A stretch of 64,000 nucleotides of DNA from Reticulascus tulasneorum (GCA_001557505.1 LSAX01000007.1:1178001-1242000); one strand, 5' to 3'. Numbered from the stretch's first letter, positions 32,878-43,491 are shown. The notes: generated from the sequence alone by a model not told the origin. A program made the numbers and translations.

Positions 32878-35232
32878 TCTTGCAATCGAATCGAATTTCA
32901 CCACCTGGGTGGTCACATCGTCGCCTTGTCTTCTTCATCAGCAATTGCTGGTGGTCAGAGAGTCGTCGCAAAGTTGACCGACCCAAGTCCCACACCTTCT
33001 AACGACCGTCACGAACCTTACGAACCCACGTCCCCTTCCGAGCAGCGCCAGCAGCGAAGCTTTGCGCAACGATACACCCCAGATCCTTCCGAGAGGTTAT
33101 CATCCCCGTCATCTTCTCAGCGCCGGGCTCTTCGCCGCACTCCCCGCTTTGAGACCCCGAGTCCTCAGCCACGCCAAGTGCACGTAGAAGCGGCTTCGGT
33201 TGGCTTCAGTCCCAGAGTCCAGTTTGCCACTGCACCCTCACCTCAGCCTGAGCCCACCTTTGAGCCAGGCCCTCGGCCCACAGTACGAGCAAGAACTCAA
33301 CCCAGAAGACAACTATCCCAGGATCTGAGCGAGGACTTTGAAGAAGAGTCCTCCGAGAGAGCACCGTCATACCGACAGAGACAAGCCCAGACTTCCACTA
33401 ATCAAGATCGGCCCGAGCGACGTCCGATCGTTCGCGTTTCTAGACATACCCACAGTGCCATCCTCTTCGCTGTCGAGGAAGCACTCCGACATCCGAACCC
33501 CTTCACCCCCGACATCGTCGAAGAAAGCGCATCCATGGCCGACCTTCAAGGAGGTGGCGGTGGCCCCCCAAGCTCCAATGGAAATGTCACTTCTTCTTCG
33601 CGGCGTCCCACCGCTGCCCCCGCTCCCACAAGCTCGCCTTCCGGCATCCGTGGTCCTAGAATTATCATGCAGGAGCGAGCGGCGCGGCAGGCGGCACGGC
33701 AGAGAGCCGAGGAGGAGCAGATGCAGATTGAGCGAAACCGAGCCGAGCAGGAGGCTCGTCTACTAGAGGAAGCACAAAGACGGAATGCGGAGCGTAGAGC
33801 GGCCGCCGCTGCTGGCGCTGCTGCAAGAGGACATGGTGGCGGCAACGACAATCCCCAAGTTGACCCCACCCAACGAAGAACGGGGGGGAGTGATGCCCCG
33901 CAAACTCGGCCGGCGCAAGCAAGCTCCCGAGTTCCCCAGGCACCCCCCTCACAACCACAACAGACACAAAATACACGAACCTCCGCACCACAAGCCCAAC
34001 CCCAGGAATATCAGAACATCCCGCAGGGTGGATCTTCTCAGCAACCCCCAAACTTGGGCACCCAAACAGGCGACACTTCAGCAGGTGGAGCAAACAGAGC
34101 CAGGAACTCATTCCCCCATGCATTCGAGCGATGGGAGACGTTGTCGGCCCACTGGGAAGGTCTCACTAATTTCTGGATCCGACGCCTTGAGCAGAACAAC
34201 GAAGACATTGCCCGAGATCCTGTCAATTCAGCCCTTTCCCGCCAAGTCACAGATCTTTCCGCAGCCGGTGCCAACTTATTTCATGCGGTCGTCGAACTTC
34301 AGCGGCTTCGCGCCAGCTCCGAGCGCAAGTTCCAGAGATGGTTTTTCGAAACCAGAGCTGAACTAGAGAGAGCTCAAGAAGTCAATGCCATGCTGGAGAC
34401 TGCGTTGGACGAGGAGAGACGAGCACGCGCCAGTGCTCTGCGAGCTGTGAATGACGGCACGAACGCCCTGAACGCCAAGCGACTGGCAGAGGCCCAGAAG
34501 GAACTTCAAATCTCCAAGGAAGAGGCTCGTCGTGCCTGGGAGGAACTCGGCCGTCGCGAACAAGAGGAGCGAGAGCGAACAATCTCTCTGCAGACTGGCC
34601 AGCCCACCATCGTCGGCGGTGTACAAGTCGTCCCGATGACTCAAGGCGTACCAAGTCGACATGGCAGCAACCGAGAGCAGCCTCGATATGAAGCCAGCGG
34701 CCAGCAAAGCGGATATGGCGATTACACCCAGGCCCCGGCCGTCAAGCCCACCACCTCTACATCATCTGGAGGTGGTCGCTTTTATCAGCAGCCTGGCGAG
34801 ATCCTTCACGAGGGTGTCAGTTATACTGGCGGTGGTTCTGAGGGAGGCTATAGTGAAGGTGAGTACGCAATTGATGCGCATGGCAACTTCATCCGCGACT
34901 CCCGGGGCAACAAAGTGCCATTCATAGCCCCTCCATCCCCAGTTTCTGACCGGGGTCCAGAAGATTACGAGACACCTGCAACGCACCCACCAAGTGCAGG
35001 GTACTCGCAGCCTCCAAACAGCTCTGCCAGCGGCCCATACTATCAGCAGCAACCCCAAGGGCAAGCTCAAGGGCAGCCTCAAGGTCAAACTCCGGATTAT
35101 TCGGGCCAAGATTATGCGGCCCCCGGATGGGAGACTGTTCCGCGTCATCATCACCCAACCAGACTGAGCGATGTGATTGAAGAGGAAGATGAGCGTAGCC
35201 GCACCAGCGCTAGTCAAGTTAGCCGCGGCTAG
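32878..35232 (+). CDS. Coiled-coil, Gln/Pro-rich conserved fungal protein of unknown function; start codon unclear
   Basis: The frame is open from 32878 (after TAA 32875-32877) to the stop at 35230-35232. The first ATG in any plus frame is 33535 (TCCATGGCC, MADLQGGGGG), which would give 565 aa. The 219 codons upstream still look coding: SRHTHSAILFAVEEALRHP is a well-formed amphipathic helix followed by PFTPDIVEESAS. Downstream come a charged helix RQRAEEEQMQIERNRAEQEA (about 33700), a compact region RWETLSAHWEGLTNFWIRRL, a long coiled coil (ELERAQEVNAMLETALDEER onward) and a Gly/Tyr/Gln tail with an imperfect GQ-P/A repeat at 35050-35095. No family name is recognised; a scaffold role is a guess. 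The amino terminus may begin at a non-AUG codon or in an unseen exon. Confidence 0.7.
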   Translation, partial: SCNRIEFHHLGGHIVALSSSSAIAGGQRVVAKLTDPSPTPSNDRHEPYEPTSPSEQRQQRSFAQRYTPDPSERLSSPSSSQRRALRRTPRFETPSPQPRQVHVEAASVGFSPRVQFATAPSPQPEPTFEPGPRPTVRARTQPRRQLSQDLSEDFEEESSERAPSYRQRQAQTSTNQDRPERRPIVRVSRHTHSAILFAVEEALRHPNPFTPDIVEESASMADLQGGGGGPPSSNGNVTSSSRRPTAAPAPTSSPSGIRGPRIIMQERAARQAARQRAEEEQMQIERNRAEQEARLLEEAQRRNAERRAAAAAGAAARGHGGGNDNPQVDPTQRRTGGSDAPQTRPAQASSRVPQAPPSQPQQTQNTRTSAPQAQPQEYQNIPQGGSSQQPPNLGTQTGDTSAGGANRARNSFPHAFERWETLSAHWEGLTNFWIRRLEQNNEDIARDPVNSALSRQVTDLSAAGANLFHAVVELQRLRASSERKFQRWFFETRAELERAQEVNAMLETALDEERRARASALRAVNDGTNALNAKRLAEAQKELQISKEEARRAWEELGRREQEERERTISLQTGQPTIVGGVQVVPMTQGVPSRHGSNREQPRYEASGQQSGYGDYTQAPAVKPTTSTSSGGGRFYQQPGEILHEGVSYTGGGSEGGYSEGEYAIDAHGNFIRDSRGNKVPFIAPPSPVSDRGPEDYETPATHPPSAGYSQPPNSSASGPYYQQQPQGQAQGQPQGQTPDYSGQDYAAPGWETVPRHHHPTRLSDVIEEEDERSRTSASQVSRG

Positions 35233-37117
35233 GCTTGCTGAGTCTCGCATGCACCTTACCCACCAACCTTATTTGCCTATTGGTCTTTCGCATGATATGG
35301 CATGCGACATATTGGATCTTTGGGCATTCGCTGTTCGAGTAAATCTCACCATCAACTGTCTCAGTCCCAATCCCTTGTGGTTCTAGGGGGAGAGAGGTGC
35401 AGAAGGGAGTGTTTGTACGACCAGCTTATCCACGGCATGATGATGTTTTCCGTCTCGAATGACGCATAATGGCAATCGAGAGCTTAATCCGGGAGAGTCG
35501 TGTTTGGCCAGGTCAATTCCGACGATGCAGGTTTGCTTTTGTGCAAGAGAGTACAAGCGCAGAAGAAGCAAGAAATGGTGATGAAGAATCATTGAGTTTA
35601 TCCGGAATATTGCTGGGAACGGCCACGCAACATAGATTGGCAAGGTGGATGGAAGAGCATTGATATTTTGCATCTGCCCAAGGACTACAAAGAGAGAGTT
35701 CGTCTGCTTCTTCAGTACTGGCGTGTTTTGCGTTTGAGGATTCCGGGGAGGATCCCGAGTTTAATTTTGTTGGCATAATCCGCGCACCTTGGCGTGCGGC
35801 AAACGGCTTTTGGCGAGAGAGGACTGGATTTGGCAAACGGCACGGCGACAGGCGGTCGGGCATGGCACGGCATTGCATGGCATTTGCGGTGGTTTTGGCA
35901 GGAGCCGCCCCTTTTTTTGTTTGGTATTTGGTGGAGTTGTCGACCCAGACTTACAGAACCTTTCTTCGACTTTCGGACGCTATATTTTCGTTGTTGGCTC
36001 ATGCTCCCAATCCGGCTTGTCCCGACTTGGGGCTGTGGTTGATGGGGAAATAGCTGATGAGTGACGGGTTCTTTGCATCTTGGCCGGCAATATCAATCGA
36101 TGTGAGGCTCGGATGGCAAAACCTATATTGTCTGGTGGAAGGGCGGTTAGGGAGAACGGATCGGACTAAGTTGAGAGAGAGGCTTGCCGTAGCTGGCTGG
36201 TCTTGTACTTGTATAGAATAAATTGTATGAAAGATCATTCAGGGCCTGAGACTCTTGATATCCAATGATTCGTGATATGCGTTGATTTTTGCTTTGTTCA
36301 GTGAACGGTGAATAAAAGTAGTACAAGTAGCCTGTTAGTATCCATGCATGCACCTCATTTGCCTTCCATGGTGTGGGCTAAAATTGCAGTGAAGAAACCG
36401 CCTGCTTGGCTGTTATGGCTCACGCCACACACGGTGTTCCGAAGACTCTCCTAGTTGGGGCCCGGGGGATCAGGAACATTAATCCGGCTCTATCCTGGAG
36501 CACCTTGCATCTAGGTGGGGATGATATTGAACCCTATAGATAGAGTGAATTCGTGTTCTGCGGCGCCATGATATCACCAATATTTCTCTCTATCGGGGTA
36601 TGACATAGTGTCACATCATTCAAGCTTATATGAAGAATCATGATGCGGGGTAGATTGCAAGATGCATGATCGCTCCTCTAGTTGACATTGAGTGAGGATG
36701 GTCAAACAAGCACCGACTGAAATTGGTTGCGTATTTTGCGTAATAATCCAAAGAAGCTGATAGGCTGCAAGGTAGCAAAGTTACTGGGCTCCTCGCCCTG
36801 CTGATCGGAGCCTTTTCTCCGCACATCAGCAACTGCACACCGTACTCTCGTGGGGATCCCTTCCTTTATGCGCATCATTGAGGCGTCATGACTTCGCAAG
36901 GTGCCTGATCGCCGCCTCGCATCAGTTGGGGAAATCCCCAGCTCTGCGACGGTGGTTGAGGATGTCAAGGGTTTGTCATAGCCAGGAACGAGCCTAGAAT
37001 ATGTCGATTTATTATAAGCTGGGCCGACATCCTAATCCTTTTGCATGCTCGATACGATCTCATCGGATACTGCCATCCTCCCAGGTACCAATCGGACTCT
37101 GAAGTGCCAGAAGTCCT
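35233..37117. other. Intergenic region, no gene supported
   Basis: 1.9 kb between two plus-strand genes. It contains an imperfect GGCATGGCA-type repeat near 35858-35885 and otherwise short frames only. The 3' part is the promoter of the DAO-Rieske gene. Confidence 0.4.
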
Positions 37118-38920
37118 ATGACGTCCAGGATTTCCCCCCTGCGCAGTCTGCGAAGTCTAACGTCCCTGCCTTCCCCTCTCCAACTTGGAAGCTGCGCAAG
37201 AATTAGTTTAGTCTGTCACCAAACGCAACTTGTTCACTTCTCTCCGTCCTTCGTAAGATCTTTCGCCATGGCATCAAGTTCGGAGCCTAAGCAGTTTATG
37301 CGATCATCCGGTGCTCAAGACTCTGTCTGGATCCATCTAGATCCCTACTCCAATCGGCCAAAGTTCCCTGTCCTCAGCAAGGACATCGAATGCGATGTTT
37401 GCGTTGTGGGAGCTGGCATTGCCGGTATTTCGGTAGCGTATGAGCTTGTGACTAGGGGCAAGGAGGTCGTAATGATCGAAGCTCGGGACGTATTGTCGGG
37501 AGAGAGTGGTAGGACTAGTGGCCATCTTAGTAACGCTCTGGATGATGGCTATACGGAGATTGTCAAGAAGCACGGGAAAGATGGCGCAAAGGCCGCTGCG
37601 GAGAGCCATTCTTGGGCGATCGACAATGTGGGCGAGATTGCCGCCAAACTTGGTATCGATTGCGAATACCGCCGGCTACCGTCGTATGACATATCTCAGT
37701 ATCCTCGCGGCCAGAAAGAGCATGATAAAGAGATAGAGGATCTCAAAGCCGAGGCCGAGCTAGCTCGAGAGCTTGGCCTGGACGCTAACTACCACGAGGG
37801 CCTCAGCATCAAGGGCTGGGATGGCACACCCGATCAGAGAGACGCCGTCGTTTTTGCCAACCAAGCCACATTCCACCCGACCAAGTACTTGGTCGGCGTT
37901 TTGAAATGGCTGAAAGAGCAGCCCAACTTTCAGTGTTACACCAACACCCGGATGGTTTCAATCGAGGAGAAGGGATTCGAACTTCTCGGCTTCGGAAAGA
38001 AAACTGTGGAGATCCAGACCGAAAAAGGACAGACAATCAGTTGCAACCAGGCCGTTGAAGCAACCTGCGTACCTCTCCAGAAGCTAAGCGTCATCGTCGA
38101 GATGGAGTACCATCGGACTTACTGCATTGCTATCCGAGTCCCCAAGGGGTATGTGGAAGACTGTCTGATAAGCGATCAAGCGGAGGCGTACAAGTATGTC
38201 CGGCTTACCGAGTGCGACGACAAAGATGACTACTTGGTTGTCGGCGGATGCGATCACAAGGTCGGTCAGGAAGAAACAACGGGAAGATTTGAAGAACTCG
38301 AGACCTGGACCAGGGAACGCTTCACCCGGGCTGGCTCGGTAGATTACAAGTGGAGCGGACAGATCTTTGACCCCGTCGACTACGTAGCCTTCATCGGCAA
38401 GAACCAGGGCAACAAGCACATCTACGTGATAACAGGCGACTCGGGCGACGGTCTCACCCACGGAGTCCTGGGAGGCAAGCTGATCGCAGACGAGATTGAA
38501 GGCATCAAAAATCCGTGGGCGACACTGTACTCCCCCACGCGGCTCGCCTCGATCGCCAAGTCGCTACCTACCATGATCACCCACGACCTCCAGGTCAACT
38601 CGCAGTACAAGCGCTTCTTGCAGACCGACATCACAGACATCGAGGATCTGGCTCCCGGCACCGGCGGGATCCTGAACTCGGGCACGACGAAACCGCTCGC
38701 GTGCTACAAGGACGAGAACGGCAAGGTTGAGAAGTTCAGCGGTTTGTGTCCCCATCTGCACGCGTTGCTTGCCTGGAACGGCACGGAGAAGTCGTTTGAC
38801 TGCCCCGTCCACGGGAGCAGGTTCTCCAAGGACGGCATCTGCATCATCGGCCCTGCGAAGGCGAACCTGGCCCCGATTGACAAGTTGGGGAAGAAGGTGC
38901 AGGAAGTGCTAGTTGGTTGA
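37118..38920 (+). CDS. FAD-dependent (DAO-type) oxidoreductase fused to a C-terminal Rieske [2Fe-2S] domain
   Basis: Single exon, 600 aa. Two start options: 37118 gives an Arg/Ser-rich, acid-free first 50 residues like a mitochondrial presequence, and 37268 (GCCATGGCA, excellent context) gives a 550-aa cytosolic form. The DAO domain has the Rossmann motif VVGAGIAGISVAYEL (about 97-110), EARD and SGRTSGHLSNALD, and the C-terminal FAD contact YVITGDSGDGLTHG. The Rieske domain ends the protein, with ligands CPHLHALLAW (about 544) and DCPVHGSRF, i.e. C-x-H..C-x2-H intact. Fusions of this kind occur in bacteria and fungi as putative amine or sarcosine-type oxidoreductases; the substrate is unknown. 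It lies convergent to the SDR gene. Confidence 0.9.
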   Translation: MTSRISPLRSLRSLTSLPSPLQLGSCARISLVCHQTQLVHFSPSFVRSFAMASSSEPKQFMRSSGAQDSVWIHLDPYSNRPKFPVLSKDIECDVCVVGAGIAGISVAYELVTRGKEVVMIEARDVLSGESGRTSGHLSNALDDGYTEIVKKHGKDGAKAAAESHSWAIDNVGEIAAKLGIDCEYRRLPSYDISQYPRGQKEHDKEIEDLKAEAELARELGLDANYHEGLSIKGWDGTPDQRDAVVFANQATFHPTKYLVGVLKWLKEQPNFQCYTNTRMVSIEEKGFELLGFGKKTVEIQTEKGQTISCNQAVEATCVPLQKLSVIVEMEYHRTYCIAIRVPKGYVEDCLISDQAEAYKYVRLTECDDKDDYLVVGGCDHKVGQEETTGRFEELETWTRERFTRAGSVDYKWSGQIFDPVDYVAFIGKNQGNKHIYVITGDSGDGLTHGVLGGKLIADEIEGIKNPWATLYSPTRLASIAKSLPTMITHDLQVNSQYKRFLQTDITDIEDLAPGTGGILNSGTTKPLACYKDENGKVEKFSGLCPHLHALLAWNGTEKSFDCPVHGSRFSKDGICIIGPAKANLAPIDKLGKKVQEVLVG

Positions 38921-39433
38921 ACGTGCTTGGTGGAAGGAGAATTTGGCAGCCTGTATGCTGTCTAATTCATCAAATATTATTGGGAGTATGTCTAGAGACT
39001 TGTGGGAGCTGGTCAATAGCATGTCCTCGAGAGCAAAGCAATCGTGTAGCTTCGACGACTATGAGCCAAGTAAATGATCCCCCGTCTCATGTTCAACCCT
39101 AAGCCAGCGCTATCTACAGTTAATCAGAACCGTGATAGTAATTGAAAGCAATTTCGAATGGAGTAGTAGGCACAGGGCAGAGCATCCTTCGAAAGTGTCT
39201 CTCGTCATGATTTGAAAGGAAAAGATATCAACTGGCCAGTAAGATGGCTACGAAACCCCAAGCGGCCCGGTGAACACGGGAAAGATTTGTAGTGTAAAGG
39301 GCTTACGGTATTGAGCTTGATGTCAGGGCTTAAACTTAGAGACACTTCGTCTGCATTCAATCAACCAATTTGGCGTTGGGCTTTCATCGCGCGCGTGAAC
39401 AAATCAGAGCATCCACCAGCACACTCCATTCCA
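38921..39433. other. Convergent intergenic spacer
   Basis: 513 bp between converging genes, presumably both 3' UTRs. No gene is seen. Confidence 0.4.
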
Positions 39434-40553
39434 TCAAAGACTCTGCTCGATCCCCGGATGTATTCTTTCCAGCTCCTCGATCAGCTGGGCCCAGAGCTTC
39501 TTCTGCGTCTCGGCCCCCTCGAGACTGCGGACGAAATCAGACGCTCTATACGGGTCGTTAGCTGCTGAAACCTGCCCGTCAAGAATCCTTTCGGGGACAT
39601 ACTGGCCAACCTTGCAGTCATCCAAATACTGCCCGTGGGTCTCCCGTCCTCCTTGGGCGGCAAACACCAATGCCCGGCTGCCTTCTTCGGTGCTTCTCGC
39701 AAGTAACTTTACCAACAGTGACATTCTGATGGCTTCGAATCCAGTCGTCTCGCGGTAGATGTCTGTTTTCACAGACCCGGGATTGACGAGTGATACGACG
39801 ACTTTTCCGTATTTGGTTGATTGAGATACCTTTGCGGCTAGCTCACGAACGGCCAGAAGCTCCATCAACTTGGTGACGTTGTATCTGTAACAACACGACG
39901 TTTGTCAGGGAAACACCATTTTCCCAAGCACTCGCCCTCCAGAGCACAATAGTCACATACCTATCCGACATCCTCGCTCTCTTCTCATCCGCGAGCTCTC
40001 TCAAGATGTTCTCTGCTTCACGCTCCGGAAAAGTGGTGACCCAGTGGAGAAACGAGCCCACAAACGTCAACACAACCTCCTTTCCGAACTTGATCGACGT
40101 CTCCCTCAGTTTCGGCACCAGCAGCAGGCCCAGTAACATCGTGCTAACAAAGTTCACTGTGACCGTTTCCTCATTATCCTCTGCGCGCCTAAAAACCTTT
40201 GTGAGGATCCCTGCGTTCTCCACGACGACGTCCAGTCTCTCGAGCTCCGTCTCCGCTCGTGCGGCAAATGCCCTCACAGACGCGTAGCTGGCCAAGTCAA
40301 GCTCCCAGACCTCGACTGCGCTGCACCCCGTGGACTCGACGATGGATGCCGCGGCTACTTGGCCGCGGGCAGCGCTTCGAACGGCGAGGATAACCTTCGC
40401 GGCGTCAAGGCGGACGAAGTGACGTGCGGCTTCAAGGCCGAGGCCTACGTTGGAGCCGGTGACGATGACAGTCTGACCAGTGAATTTGTAAGTTGGGTAT
40501 GGGAGTGTGAGGAGCCAATGGGAGCGAAAGTAAGGGATAGCTGGTAGGGACAT
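39434..40553 (-). CDS. Short-chain dehydrogenase/reductase
   Basis: Two exons, 40553-39961 and 39884-39434; intron 39885-39960 (GTATGT..CAG); 347 aa. Rossmann motif VIVTGSNVGLGLEAARH (TGxxxGxG, about 31-39), NADP-type basic VRSAARG after strand 2, ELDLASYASV, and VVENAGIL (NAG). The catalytic Tyr-x3-Lys is YNVTK (199-203), directly after the intron, whose splice site splits the preceding Arg codon. PGSVKTDIYRE follows. Family resemblance is to retinol-dehydrogenase/WW-oxidoreductase-like SDRs that act on lipophilic or polyketide carbonyls; the substrate is unknown. Catalytic residues are intact. Confidence 0.9.
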
Positions 40554-41045
40554 CGCGGCGATTAGGTGAATTAGGGAGTGGGTAGAGACTTGGCATTTAA
40601 AAGGAATTGTTTTAACATGTCCCGCTGGTAAAGGGTCCTAATTTATAGGATAACAAGGTGCATCGGAGTCGGGACTGTCATCAGTCCGACTCCAGCAACC
40701 GGCTTGATGGCGGCGAGGCAGTCAACATCATTCCTGAAGTGCTTCATGAGAATAGCAAGCCTTGACGGTACGGCTGACTTGTAAACCTTGTGCCTTTGTG
40801 CACTTAGGGCGGACAAACTCCAAAAGCATATATCCTCTTTCAGGCTAGCGTTGTAAGCAGTCTGCAGATGACCCAAATGCCCTAGGATTCCATGAATCCT
40901 TCAAAGTGCCGCATCCGCACAGACCACTCGGTGTAAGCCGACTGCATTTATCAACCACGATCCATCTTCTTCGCCAATTGTCCGCTGTCTGGCCATGAAC
41001 AACTGTCACATACCACAACAGCAGATAACCTGCCGGACATTTAAG
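40554..41045. promoter_or_regulatory. Divergent promoter region SDR / bZIP gene
   Basis: 492 bp between the SDR start and the presumed start of the DUF3425 gene on the other strand. No clear elements are seen, but a shared promoter makes co-regulation possible. Confidence 0.35.
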
Positions 41046-42043
41046 ATGCCCGTTCCTGATCTTACAGAAGTTCGTAGCTTGTCCCCCGTCCACCGGGGCT
41101 GAGATGCCCGAATGTGATAACTGTTGACCGAAACAGGCCAAAGGTCCCCAGGATGATTGGACGGGGCTGAATGATGCCAAACAGAGAAGGAAATTGCAGA
41201 CTCGTCTGAATGTTAGAGCTCATCGTCAGTTTCCCAGCCGCCTAAGTGTTACTTCTTCTGGCTTACCAGAGTGGGACATTAGGGAAGCGAAAGGCCCGCG
41301 ACATGGAAAAGTCCGTAGGGATGACTAACAGCAACCATCCGGAGGCAGTTGCCAGTACCTGCGTCAACCAATACACGCCGTCTAAGACCGTTCTCACACG
41401 CAATTCCCAGTCATATAGCAGCAGGACTGGATTAATCCCAGGACCGTTTTTTCACTACATATCCAGGCTTCTTAAGCAAGTAGCTGCGCAGCAGCAGGAT
41501 TACACCATGAGCTGGCCGGTTTTCCCACTCTCGCAGGACCACCTGCTACCGCTTGTGCAATACAACATCATGCGCGCCACCGTGACCAATATGACCATCC
41601 TTGACATCGAACATATCCACTTTGACGAGTGCCGCCTCTTCTGGAACGAGCTGCCGCTATTCCCAGCTCCAAGCACCATACCAGACACCCTAGCCCCTAC
41701 GGCGCTGCAGCTTTCGACACCGCACCAGCGCTGGATTGACTTACTTCCGGAAGCTCAGATGCGCGACAACGCGATCCGTACGCAAGGCACTTTCGAATGG
41801 AAGCAACTGGAGCGGGAGCTGACAGGCGACATTTGCAATGAAGGGCCATCCTTCCGCGAGGCTGTGGGTGATGTGAGCGGCGTGCTGGTGTGGAAGGACC
41901 CGTGGCGACCCGAGGGGTGGGAGCTGACGGAAGGTTTTGTCAGGAGATGGGGCTTTCTAGTCAGAGGGTGCGATGAGATGATCCGAGCGACGAATAAATG
42001 GCGTGCTAGTAGGGGAGAAGAGCCGCTGGTTATCGAGCTATAA
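41046..42043 (+). CDS. bZIP-like transcription factor with DUF3425 domain
   Basis: Last exon 41283-42043; preceding intron 41225-41282 (GTCAGT..TTAG). Removing it joins DDWTGLNDAKQRRKLQTRLN, VRAH (to 41224) and RKRKARDMEK, the basic-region signature typical of fungal DUF3425 proteins. Upstream of this the frame closes at 41125-41127, so a small first exon is needed: ATG 41046 (MPVPDLTE) spliced at 41069/41070 to 41137 is in phase but uses a weak donor. This gives about 290 aa. The C-terminal DUF3425 domain shows PTALQLSTPHQRWIDLLPEA, RDNAIR and VWKDPWRPEGWELTEGFVRR. A nuclear regulator is inferred; its targets are unknown, though the divergent SDR is a candidate. Confidence 0.75.
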
Positions 42044-42600
42044 AATTATGAGTTGATGCAAGTTGGTGGATGAAGAGAGACGTATAATCACCGGAACCGA
42101 TGTATTTATGGCCTTCCCCCAGGCGTTTCCTTCGTTCTTTGGATAGATACCCTTGGTTAGACTACTATGAGAACCTGGGTTAAGTCACATATGAGGCGCA
42201 GTTAGAATTAATAGGGCTCACAAAGAGTAAAGACAACCAGCATCAACAATGAGCTGACTGCGCTAATATTAGCGTCTAATATAGGAAAGAAATATTGCAG
42301 CTGGATTTTGCTCAGCTGATAGGAATCGAAAAGAAGTATAAGCTGCAATTCGGCTGCGCTGCGAAGTTTGTTAGAAAGGGGATAGCCACTGACGTGTCGA
42401 CTAGGTAAGCGGGATGATTGTCAGCAAATAAGGCCGAATGCGCAGGCCCATACGTCTTACCGCTATTCAAGTCCGTCTCGAAGATATCGGGCAAGTTGAA
42501 ACCATTTGCATTCATATTTATCAAGCTTGCTCCACCTCCTCTCAGGATAAGTTCTGATTGCCTCTCAGCTACCATCTTTGCGTACGCTTTTCCTTGAAAG
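42044..42600. other. Intergenic region with a possible minus-strand relic
   Basis: 557 bp. On the minus strand at 42312-42600 a frame reads LILRGGGASLINMNANGF.., weakly ankyrin-like, and runs on antisense into the DUF5071 gene. It is too weak to call. Confidence 0.3.
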
Positions 42601-43008
42601 ATGGACTCCGCCTCCTCTTCCTTGCGAGTGCCGGCGAGCAAAAGCGACTTCGCCTCCATTGATGCTCTTTTAGCACATCCCGAGCCGGCAGACCTGATCC
42701 CTTTGATCCCAGGCATCCTCGAATGGCTGCAGGATGTCAACTGGCCCCCTTTCAGCGGATGTCTTAAGGTTTTGCTTCGCTGCCCACCAGGTACGCTCGT
42801 CGAGTCTGTGAAATTGGTGCTGAAGGGAAATGACGCAGAGTGGATCCACAACTGCATATTGTATCTGATTCCCGCTATGAGGGGCCAAGATGTTAAGACC
42901 ATGGAGATGGAGTTGAAGGGGCTGAACGAGAGGCTGGCTACCGGCTGGGCGATCGATTTCGAGATGAAGGAGGATCTGGACGGTGTGATGAAGCGCGTTG
43001 GATGCTAG
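42601..43008 (+). CDS. Small DUF5071-domain protein
   Basis: Single exon, 135 aa. The whole length matches the DUF5071 pattern: SKSDFASIDALL at the N-terminus, IPLIPGILEWLQDVNWPPF (the family hallmark LLEWLQDxNWPV), VKLVLKGNDAEWIHNCILY and a C-terminal helix pair ELKGLNERLA. No signal peptide or membrane segment, so cytosolic. Biochemical function is unknown; the family is best known from bacteria as a small stand-alone helical-repeat-like protein. It sits 480 bp upstream of a HET-domain gene on the same strand. Bacterial origin is possible but unproven, and no nearby mobile element is visible. Family assignment rests on recognised motifs, not a search. Confidence 0.75.
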   Translation: MDSASSSLRVPASKSDFASIDALLAHPEPADLIPLIPGILEWLQDVNWPPFSGCLKVLLRCPPGTLVESVKLVLKGNDAEWIHNCILYLIPAMRGQDVKTMEMELKGLNERLATGWAIDFEMKEDLDGVMKRVGC

Positions 43009-43491
43009 CTAGCGCCCACTTGGTACCCGATAGTTATTGGCGAATCACAAACCGTCCGCTTCACATATGACGGAAGCATTAATAATCTTGGTGATATCTT
43101 AAATACCACTATGTCTCTATTACTCCATATCTAAGATGTTGTCTCTTACCAGGGGCTCAAGAGGGTTTATTGCTAGCAACCAGCAAATGGAGGAAGTTGG
43201 TAGAGACTTGGCCCTCCCGTATACCATGTCTGCAAATTGTGGCATGATTATTGCTAGGGCGTTCGCCACGGACAATATAGTCTCATAAGTATTGTCATTG
43301 TGTCATTCCAGGTTCGTAGTGACAGCCTCATCTGTGGTGGTTTAGTCCATCACCAACACGCAACGGGCTAGCCAGGGCGGTGGCGCAGTCGGTTTTGTCT
43401 TGGCGCACAACGATCTCCCATATCGGGCACCTTCGATCACGAACATCAGCATTGAACAACCCTCTGTTATTGACAGAACACTCTGTTAGCC
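43009..43491. other. Intergenic region, HET gene promoter
   Basis: 483 bp between two plus-strand genes; it should contain the HET promoter. A tRNA-like GGTGGCGCAGTCGGT at 43378-43392 has no matching arms. Confidence 0.4.

Noticed and set aside
43378..43392. tRNA-like A-box GGTGGCGCAGTCGGT
   Set aside because: No B-box at a suitable distance and no acceptor or anticodon stem can be formed.
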